IMG/VR virus record: IMGVR_UViG_3300031578_000177
Coordinates: 1 to 35,322 of that record
Strand: one strand, 5' to 3'
From: a virus
Length of the DNA stretch: 35,322 nucleotides
Position 1 is the first letter of the stretch; each line of letters starts with the position of its first letter. The position numbers and the translations under genes are program-made. This document shows, one piece after another, positions 29,863 through 35,322 of this stretch. The notes below the pieces were generated by a model, which was given only the letters and a program-made list of their open reading frames with translations, was not told where the DNA came from and did no database searches.

Positions 29863-31237
29863 GTTTATAAGTTTTTTTCATCTGCCAGATACAGGGGAAA
29901 TAAAGGTGTGGGATTTGGAATCTCATGGCAACACCGAGAAAAAGTTAGGACTTGATGTGAAAAAATGGCGGGAAGGACACTATACGCCCAAAGGTAGGAT
30001 TGAATGCAGAGTATTAGAGGAAGACGGAATATCCAAAGAGACGTGTAATAAACTTCTAAAAGAGAAATATCCTACGTTTAACGAATTCCTTAAGTTTTGT
30101 ATGAAAGAAATCCCGTCAGTATATCCAGGGTCTCTCGACCTAAGAGGATGTGATTTAAAAGGAGTTACTCTACCGAAGGAAGTTGGCGGGTCTCTCTACC
30201 TAAGCGGATGCGATTTAAAAGGAGTTACTCTACCGAAGGAAGTTGGCGGGTCTCTCGACCTAAGAGGATGCGATTTAAAAGGAGTTACTATTCTAGATAA
30301 AGTTGGCGGGTATCTCGAACTAAGCGGATGCGATTTAAAAGGAGTTACTATTCCAGATAAAGTTGGCGGGTCTCTCGACCTAAGCGGATGTGATTTAAAA
30401 GGAGTTACTCTACCGAAGGAAGTTGGCGGGGGTCTCCACCTAAGCGGATGCGATTTAAAAGGAGTTACTATTCCAGATAAAGTTGTCGGGTATCTCGACC
30501 TAAGCGGATGCGATTTAAAAGGAGTTACTATTCCAGATAAAGTTGGCGGGTATCTCGACCTAAGCGGATGCGATTTAAAAGGAGTTACTCTACCGAAGGA
30601 AGTTGGTTGGTCTCTCTACCTAAGCGGATGTGATTTAAAAGGAATTACTCTACCGAAGAAAGTTGGCGGGGGTCTCCACCTAAGCGGATGCGATTTAAAA
30701 GGAGTTACTATTCCAGATAAAGTTGGCGGGTCTCTCGACCTAAGCGGATGTGATTTAAAAGGAGTTACTATTCCAGATAAAGTTGGCGGGTCTCTCTACC
30801 TAAGCGGATGCGATTTAAAGGGGGTTACTCTACCGAAGGAAGTTGGCGGGTCTCTCGACCTAAGCGGATGCGATTTAAAAGGAGTTACTATTCCAGATAA
30901 AGTTGGCGGGTCTCTCTACCTAAGAGGATGCGATTTAAAAGGAGTTACTATTCCAGATAAAGTTGGCGGGTCTCTCTACCTAAGCGGATGCGATTTAAAA
31001 GGAATTACTCTACCGAAGAAAGTTGGCGGGGGTCTCCACCTAAGCGGATGCGATTTAAAGGGGGTTACTCTACCGAAGGAAGTTGGCGGGTCTCTCGACC
31101 TAAGCGGATGCGATTTAAAGGGGGTTACTCTACCGAAGGAAGTTGGCGGGTCTCTCTACCTAAGCGGATGCGATTTAAAAGGGGTTACATTACCAAAAGT
31201 AAAAGGAGTGATAAATGAATATAAAAAGATTATGTAA
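29855..31237 (+). CDS. Beta-solenoid protein with eighteen 20-residue repeats
   Basis: A 460-residue protein with ribosome site AAGGAGGAAG. Residues 1-92 form a distinct N-terminal domain (MCEFISFFHLPDTGEIKVWD, GHYTPKGRIECRVLEEDG) that also occurs before other repeat tails in phages. Residues 92-449 are 18 copies of a 20-residue unit of the form VGGSLxLSGCDLKGVTxPxx, a beta-solenoid or leucine-rich-like turn with one Cys per turn. Variation is confined to the strand (SLDL, SLYL, GLHL, YLDL) and the end (TLPKE, TIPDK, TLPKK). The last 11 residues are read from the direct repeat. A binding or mimic role is likely; the partner is unknown. Confidence 0.75.
   Translation: MCEFISFFHLPDTGEIKVWDLESHGNTEKKLGLDVKKWREGHYTPKGRIECRVLEEDGISKETCNKLLKEKYPTFNEFLKFCMKEIPSVYPGSLDLRGCDLKGVTLPKEVGGSLYLSGCDLKGVTLPKEVGGSLDLRGCDLKGVTILDKVGGYLELSGCDLKGVTIPDKVGGSLDLSGCDLKGVTLPKEVGGGLHLSGCDLKGVTIPDKVVGYLDLSGCDLKGVTIPDKVGGYLDLSGCDLKGVTLPKEVGWSLYLSGCDLKGITLPKKVGGGLHLSGCDLKGVTIPDKVGGSLDLSGCDLKGVTIPDKVGGSLYLSGCDLKGVTLPKEVGGSLDLSGCDLKGVTIPDKVGGSLYLRGCDLKGVTIPDKVGGSLYLSGCDLKGITLPKKVGGGLHLSGCDLKGVTLPKEVGGSLDLSGCDLKGVTLPKEVGGSLYLSGCDLKGVTLPKVKGVINEYKKIM
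30121..31200 (+). repeat. Eighteen tandem 60-bp repeats
   Basis: Eighteen units of exactly 60 bp with very few differences between them. Two unit endings alternate irregularly: CTACCGAAGGA and TTCCAGATAA. The rarer pair GGAATTACTCTACCGAAGAA then GGGGGTCTCCACC appears at both 30640-30680 and 31000-31040, showing block duplication or gene conversion. Because 60 is a multiple of three, several other frames are open but carry no signals. Confidence 0.95.
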
Positions 31238-31301
31238 AAAAAGAGTACCTACTCATTCAGAAGCAAGTAAAATATTAAAACAGTTAGAAAGAAATCCTGA
31301 A
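31202..31301 (+). repeat. 100-bp perfect direct repeat, copy 2
   Basis: Second copy of the repeat at 29536-29635. It begins within the last codons of the solenoid gene and ends inside the gene at 31215. The absence of any mismatch implies recent duplication or continual exchange. Confidence 0.95.
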
Positions 31302-31589
31302 TTGTTAAAAGAGGAGGTGAAGACAATGAAAAAGAAAGTAACAAGTAATAAGTTTGCAGAAGCAAGAATGGTTATGTCAAGGCATTTATCAAAAGACGAA
31401 GGGTTATATATAACTTATAAATCCAATATTGCGATGTATATTTATGACCATTCAAAATTAGGAAGACAGGAATGCAACGATTTGGCAGATGAATTAATAA
31501 GTTTAATATGGTCTATCCCACCACTTAGCAGAAATGAAAAGACTAAAAGAAATGCGTGTGCCAATTATTACTTTAAGGGAGGATTATGA
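31215..31589 (+). CDS. Chimeric hypothetical protein, internal start likely native
   Basis: The frame from 31215 is 124 residues, of which 1-29 come from the direct repeat. A strong ribosome site (GAGGAGG, 31312-31318) precedes an in-frame ATG at 31326, giving an 87-residue protein that begins MKKKVTSNKFAEARMVMSRH. The 87-residue form is probably the original gene, and the longer form a product of the duplication. The core has NKFAEARMVMSRHLSKDEGL and CNDLADELISLIWSIPPL; no family is recognised. It may be made in both forms. Confidence 0.6.
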   Translation: MNIKRLCKKRVPTHSEASKILKQLERNPELLKEEVKTMKKKVTSNKFAEARMVMSRHLSKDEGLYITYKSNIAMYIYDHSKLGRQECNDLADELISLIWSIPPLSRNEKTKRNACANYYFKGGL

Positions 31590-31617
31590 AATAGGAATTT
31601 TTCAAGGAGAGTTTTCT

Positions 31618-31692
31618 GTGGAATATTGTGGTCAGTGTTCTGAGTGTGGTTTTAAATTTGAATTTAAACATTCAGAAAAAATAGGAGGATAA
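31618..31692 (+). CDS. Cys-motif microprotein
   Basis: A 24-residue frame from a GTG preceded by AAGGAGAG, with CGQCSECG near the N-terminus and a Phe/Lys-rich end. The stop carries the ribosome site of the next gene (TAGGAGG). Very short, so coding status is uncertain. Confidence 0.35.
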   Translation: MEYCGQCSECGFKFEFKHSEKIGG

Positions 31693-31695
31693 GGT

Positions 31696-31839
31696 ATGAA
31701 ATTAGTCTGTAGAGTCTGCGGGAAATCTTTTAAAGCGAAAAATAAGTATAAGAAATTATGCAAGATATGTTCCGGGAACAAGAGTCCGTTTAAGAAAAGA
31801 AATAGTATAGAGAAATATAAAATACACAAAGGGGAATGA
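31696..31839 (+). CDS. Zinc-finger microprotein
   Basis: A 47-residue protein with CRVCGKSF near residue 5 and CKICSG near residue 22, a single zinc ribbon, and a very basic second half. The ribosome site is TAGGAGG. It may bind nucleic acid. Confidence 0.6.
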   Translation: MKLVCRVCGKSFKAKNKYKKLCKICSGNKSPFKKRNSIEKYKIHKGE

Positions 31840-31841
31840 AT

Positions 31842-32042
31842 ATGATGAATGATAGAGAAAGTAAGTATTATAACGTTTATTTGAAAATTAAGAAAGATAA
31901 GGAGAAACATATTGTTGATGAATATTTAAAGTTAGTAGAAGAATATCATCCAAATTCAAAGAAAGCATTAGAAGAAATTAAAAAGAGATATAATATATGT
32001 CGTTCTACCTTGTATAATTATATGCATAAATTACACATCTAA
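31842..32042 (+). CDS. Small helix-turn-helix protein
   Basis: About 66 residues from the ATG at 31842, since AAAGGGG lies seven bases upstream (ATG 31836 is too close). The C-terminal part, KKALEEIKKRYNICRSTLYNYM, has a helix-turn-helix pattern with a recognition helix starting at Arg-Ser-Thr-Leu. It is the last gene before the late promoter, a position that suits a late regulator; this is inference. Confidence 0.6.
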   Translation: MMNDRESKYYNVYLKIKKDKEKHIVDEYLKLVEEYHPNSKKALEEIKKRYNICRSTLYNYMHKLHI

Positions 32043-32079
32043 AAGTATTCCAAATCATTATAACTTTGTTTAACCTCTA

Positions 32080-32107
32080 TTGACAAGCCTCATATTTTTA
32101 TTATAAT
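32080..32107 (+). promoter_or_regulatory. Consensus promoter (packaging and head genes)
   Basis: TTGACA (32080-32085), 16 bases, then TATAAT (32102-32107); predicted start near 32114. It gives a leader of about 50 bases before the small terminase gene. The 32043-32162 interval is otherwise AT-rich without a gene. Confidence 0.85.
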
Positions 32108-32162
32108 AATATCATAGTTCAATTATTTTATTTTAAGTTTATTTTATAAACAGGCAATAAAC

Positions 32163-32435
32163 ATGTTTAAAAAAGGCAATAAAATAGGTCATAGATTTAA
32201 GAAAGGTGAAGTTAGTAATGCTAAAGGCAGACCTCCCGAAAACAGAATATTCCTCAAAGCACTCCACGAAGTAGAAAAAGCAAAAAAGAAAACTTTATAT
32301 AAACATGCAATTGAAAAAGCATATACCAGCGATTTAATATTAAAATGTTTACTTGATAAAATGTTGCCGGACTTAAAACAGTTATCCGGTGATAAAGATA
32401 ATACTCCGATATTTAAAATGATATATGTCAAATGA
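32163..32435 (+). CDS. Small terminase subunit candidate
   Basis: A 90-residue basic protein directly upstream of the large terminase, overlapping it by 11 bases. Its start (FKKGNKIGHRFKKGEVSNAKGRP) is a pattern common in DUF5681-like phage proteins that lie in the same position. The rest is helical. It would recognise the packaging start on phage DNA. It is shorter than most small terminases, so the call rests mostly on position. Confidence 0.6.
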   Translation: MFKKGNKIGHRFKKGEVSNAKGRPPENRIFLKALHEVEKAKKKTLYKHAIEKAYTSDLILKCLLDKMLPDLKQLSGDKDNTPIFKMIYVK

Positions 32436-33621
32436 AAATGTTATACCTGTTAAATATACTAACGTATATAAAAGAAATCTTGAAGCGAAGTTACAGACAG
32501 TTATTAATGCCGGTGGAGCAGGTAGTAGTAAGACGTTTTCATTATGTCAGTTCTTTATCTTTGAAAGATTGTTTAAATTACATGATTACAATTTACTGAT
32601 ATTACGGAAAGTTAGACATGCCTGTAAATTATCAGTATATGAAATGATGATTGCTCTTTTAAATCAATATAAGTTATACACGGAAAAAGACCATAATAAA
32701 AGCGATTTGATATATAAGATACCGAAATTGAATAACAAAGTTAGATTTGCCGGGCTTGAAGACAAAGAGGATATTAAATCTACTGAATGGCATGACATCT
32801 GGTGTGAAGAGGGGAATCAGTTTCATAAACCCGACTACACTTTTCTGAAGACAAGATTGTACAGGGGAAGTGATTTAAACGGAACTAAACCGAGAATATG
32901 GTTTTCGTTTAACCCGGAAGATTGCTGGATATTTGATTTGGAAGGGAAAGAGAATGTTGAGTTTATATATTCTAACTATAAAGACAATCCGTTCTGTAAC
33001 GAAGAATATATTAAAACACTTGAAGGGCTGAAAGATGAAGATGAAGTCGCATATAAAATATTCGCACTTGGACAACGAGCAAAAGCGACAGGTGTTATAT
33101 ACAAGTCATATATTATGGAATCGCAATACCCGGATTCCTTTGACGATGAGATATACGGGTTAGATTTTGGATTTAATAATCCGTCCGCTCTTTTAAAGAT
33201 ACAGTATAAAGACAACGAAAGATATTTAGCCGAACTTATCTACGATACGCATTTAACTAACAGTCAATTGATTGAGAAAATGAAAGATATTATCCCGGAA
33301 GAAAAAAGAGGATTACCGTTTTACTGTGATTCTGCTGAACCGCAAAGGATTGAAGAAATATCAACTGCGGGGTTCAATTGTTTACCGGCAGATAAAAGTA
33401 AGAATTCGGTTAAAGACGGGATTGACTTTTGTAGAAGGCAAAAATATCATACATTATCAACAAACATTAACTTGAATAAAGAAGTGAGTATATACAGATA
33501 TAGGCAAGATAAGGACGGCAATTCGTTAGAAGAGCCGGTAAAGTTTAAAGACCATTTAATGGACGCAAAAAGATATGCAGATTATACGCATAATAAAAGA
33601 GGAGTATTAAGAATTTTATGA
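32425..33621 (+). CDS. terL: Terminase large subunit (PBSX type)
   Basis: A 398-residue packaging motor. ATPase: GGAGSSKT (30-37, Walker A), HDIWCEEGNQF (Walker B with the catalytic Glu) and a KPRIWFSFNP coupling motif. Nuclease: YGLDFGFNNPSAL, FYCDSAEPQRIEE and HLMDAKRYA supply the acidic metal ligands of the RNase-H fold. The arrangement matches the PBSX/Terminase_3 family, often associated with headful packaging, which agrees with a circularly permuted assembly. The stop overlaps the portal start by four bases. Confidence 0.92.
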   Translation: MSNENVIPVKYTNVYKRNLEAKLQTVINAGGAGSSKTFSLCQFFIFERLFKLHDYNLLILRKVRHACKLSVYEMMIALLNQYKLYTEKDHNKSDLIYKIPKLNNKVRFAGLEDKEDIKSTEWHDIWCEEGNQFHKPDYTFLKTRLYRGSDLNGTKPRIWFSFNPEDCWIFDLEGKENVEFIYSNYKDNPFCNEEYIKTLEGLKDEDEVAYKIFALGQRAKATGVIYKSYIMESQYPDSFDDEIYGLDFGFNNPSALLKIQYKDNERYLAELIYDTHLTNSQLIEKMKDIIPEEKRGLPFYCDSAEPQRIEEISTAGFNCLPADKSKNSVKDGIDFCRRQKYHTLSTNINLNKEVSIYRYRQDKDGNSLEEPVKFKDHLMDAKRYADYTHNKRGVLRIL

Positions 33622-35322
33622 GTATATTTGATACAGTATTTAAAAAGCAGATTGATAAAGCGGTTCAAACAATAATTCAAAAGAGTACTTATTTTACTTC
33701 AGCAGGTTCTACTCAATACAAACAATCAAAATATATTGATGCGAAAGAAAACTCAAAGATATATTCCGATGCATACAAAGACGAACTCTATATATACGGA
33801 TGTGTTTATCTTATATCAAACACTATCGCCCATCTACCATTATTGATTTATAAAGACGATACGAAACAGGATATAATAGAAAATCATCCGTTATATGATT
33901 TACTAAAAAACCCTAATTTCAAAGATTCGCAATATGATTTAATGGAATCAGTATCAGCGAACCTTGAACTCACCGGGAATACTTATATATTAAAAGATGA
34001 TATCGCATTAAACAAACCTCGTTCTATATTTTCTTTAATCTCAAGCAATATGCGGATAGAACGGAATATTGAGATGAAATATAAAACAAGTATTAGTGAT
34101 ATGATAAAATATTACGAATACGGTCAGGTAAAATATTCGCCTGATATTATTATACACGAGAGGAAATATAATCCTACCGACGATATACTTGGAATGTCGC
34201 CTATACAAGCGGCGGCATTGACTTTAGATATGACAATAGAAGCGAAACGACAGAACTATAATATATTCAAGCAAGGAATGAGCAGTGATGGAGTAATAAG
34301 CACAGATCAGCCGTTTAGTGAAATTACATATAAACGATTGAAACAAGATATTGGTAGCAGATATTCAGGACAGCAGAACGCCCATGCTCCAATGGTATTA
34401 TTTAACGGATTAAAATATACTCCAATAGGAATCAATCCAAAAGATATGGATTTCATTAACGGCTTAAAAATGAACCGTGAAGAACTATGCGGATTCCTGT
34501 ATCAAGTTCCGCTTATACTTCTTGGAGTTTTAGAAAATTCTTCATATAACAATATCAAAGAAGCAATGCGTATATTTTATAATATCAGCATATTACCACG
34601 ACTAATAAAGAACAGAGAAATATATCAGAAGTTGCTTGATTTATGGAATCCTGAATACTATATTGATTTTGATTTGTCTGAAGTGGGAGCATTAAAAGAA
34701 GATTTAAAAGAAAAGATAGAACAGGCAGAACGTATGTGGAAAATGGGAGTCCCATATAATAAAATAGCAGAGGCATTGGATTTGCCTGTTAGAGATATTC
34801 CGGGCGGCAATACAGGATATTTACCATTTAATCTTGCACCTGCTGGAAGTCCTGCTCCAGAAAAAACTCCTGCGAAACCGCCTGAAAAACAAGTTAATAA
34901 AACGCATAAAATTAAATGGACTCCTGAATTGAAAAAACAGAAAGCGAAACAATTTGATTCTTCTACTCGTAAGATAGAAACGAAATATCGTAGTCAATTA
35001 GTTCCATATTTCAAAGCACAAGAGCAGGAAGTATTAAACAATCTTGACAAGTTTAAGTCTATTACATATAAGAAACTCGCAGATAATACGTTCATGGTTT
35101 TCGGCGACATAGACGGTAAAGCAAAACCTATACGCATTGAATCGGTATTATTTGACGAGAATGAGCAAGTAAAGAAATTAACAAAAGTAAATCTGCCGAT
35201 ACATACAGAAGCATTAAAAGAGCAAGGACAGGCGGAAATGGATTTACTTGGTATAGAGCAGACATTTAATGTTTCTAATCCAGAAGTTCAAAGATACTTG
35301 AAAGCAAACGCTTTATCTAAAG
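33618..35322 (+). CDS. Portal protein, N-terminal part of portal-MuF fusion
   Basis: The first 568 codons of a gene that continues at position 1 after the overlap. Residues 1-400 are an HK97-type portal: KYIDAKENSKIYSD, YIYGCVYLISNTIAHLPLL, NHPLYDLLKNPN, SANLELTGNTYIL, the hallmark NPTDDILGMSPIQAA, and FLYQVPLILLGVLENSSYNN. A Pro/Ala linker (APAGSPAPEKTPAKPPEK, about 410-430) leads to a helical region that joins the MuF-like domain. It forms the dodecameric DNA entry ring; the fused MuF part would add about 270 residues, facing the head interior in known relatives. Confidence 0.9.
   Translation, partial: MSIFDTVFKKQIDKAVQTIIQKSTYFTSAGSTQYKQSKYIDAKENSKIYSDAYKDELYIYGCVYLISNTIAHLPLLIYKDDTKQDIIENHPLYDLLKNPNFKDSQYDLMESVSANLELTGNTYILKDDIALNKPRSIFSLISSNMRIERNIEMKYKTSISDMIKYYEYGQVKYSPDIIIHERKYNPTDDILGMSPIQAAALTLDMTIEAKRQNYNIFKQGMSSDGVISTDQPFSEITYKRLKQDIGSRYSGQQNAHAPMVLFNGLKYTPIGINPKDMDFINGLKMNREELCGFLYQVPLILLGVLENSSYNNIKEAMRIFYNISILPRLIKNREIYQKLLDLWNPEYYIDFDLSEVGALKEDLKEKIEQAERMWKMGVPYNKIAEALDLPVRDIPGGNTGYLPFNLAPAGSPAPEKTPAKPPEKQVNKTHKIKWTPELKKQKAKQFDSSTRKIETKYRSQLVPYFKAQEQEVLNNLDKFKSITYKKLADNTFMVFGDIDGKAKPIRIESVLFDENEQVKKLTKVNLPIHTEALKEQGQAEMDLLGIEQTFNVSNPEVQRYLKANALSK
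35199..35322. repeat. Terminal overlap, right copy
   Basis: Right-hand copy of the 124-base overlap described at 1-124. Removing one copy gives a circle of about 35,198 bp. A biological direct terminal repeat is less likely, because it would fall in the middle of the portal-MuF reading frame and the two copies would be identical. Confidence 0.95.

Noticed and set aside
30121-31200. CRISPR array
   Set aside because: Units are 60 bp, adjacent without unique spacers, and translate to a regular solenoid protein.
30988-31218. Second frame across the 60-bp repeats
   Set aside because: A by-product of the repeat length being a multiple of three; no start signal.
1-35322. Integrase, repressor or attachment site
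   Set aside because: No tyrosine or serine recombinase, CI/Cro-like repressor pair or tRNA-associated core was found; the two small DNA-binding proteins are not enough to claim lysogeny.

Overview
The window is a tailed bacteriophage genome with an HK97-type head and a long tail, so a siphovirus of the Caudoviricetes. It is linearised inside the portal gene. The first and last 124 bases are the same sequence with two mismatches, and the portal reading frame runs off the right end and resumes in frame at the left end. The genome is therefore almost certainly circular or circularly permuted and complete at about 35.2 kb. All genes lie on the + strand. The DNA is AT-rich (roughly one third GC by eye). 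Strong AGGAGG-type ribosome sites and three near-perfect TTGACA/TATAAT promoters point to a host with ordinary sigma-70 and Shine-Dalgarno signals. The host cannot be named. Sec-type signal peptides and an outer-membrane-like protein hint at a Gram-negative cell, but that is inference. No integrase, excisionase, CI-type repressor or tRNA was seen, so nothing supports lysogeny.

Layout, read around the circle. (1) Packaging and head, 32.1 kb through the ends to 3.9 kb: promoter, small and large terminase subunits, a portal fused to a MuF-type domain, prohead protease with a zinc ribbon, major capsid protein. (2) An unusual block at 3.9-7.6 kb inside the head cluster: three successive proteins with Sec signal peptides (one a 610-residue fibre-like protein), a papain-like protein resembling the MOA lectin protease domain, and two small membrane proteins. 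(3) Connector and tail, 7.6-16.4 kb: gp6-like connector, head closure, gp10-like, tail terminator, major tail protein with an Ig-like domain, tail chaperones joined by a -1 frameshift, tape measure, hub protein, fibres. (4) Lysis, 16.4-18.0 kb: amidase endolysin, a beta-rich protein, a two-helix holin candidate. (5) Early region, from a consensus promoter at 18.1 kb: RecT, a PD-(D/E)XK nuclease, coiled-coil proteins, a GC-rich structured RNA, a winged-helix protein, a SNF2 helicase-methyltransferase fusion. (6) Replication, 24.25-25.8 kb: a second consensus promoter, a short RNA with pseudoknot and terminator potential, an initiator gene with internal 11-bp iteron-like repeats, and a DnaC-like helicase loader. 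(7) Accessory region, 25.9-32.0 kb: many tiny zinc-finger-like and membrane proteins, RusA, a PAPS-reductase-like enzyme, and three repeat proteins (pentapeptide, Gly/Ser/Asp-rich, and an 18-turn 60-bp-repeat solenoid) with a 100-bp perfect direct repeat flanking the last.

How the parts likely work together: early transcription from 18.1 kb makes recombination and nucleic-acid enzymes. Replication genes are driven from 24.25 kb through a leader that could attenuate transcription. The initiator and loader would open an origin that may lie inside the initiator gene. Late genes are read from 32.08 kb across the circular junction into head, tail and lysis genes, with terminators placed after the first exported protein and after the major tail protein.

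The strongest candidates for something undescribed are the promoter-linked RNA at 24290-24397, the multibranched RNA at 21163-21292, the iteron-like repeats at 24731-24763, the exported block inside the head cluster, and the repeat-flanked solenoid cassette.
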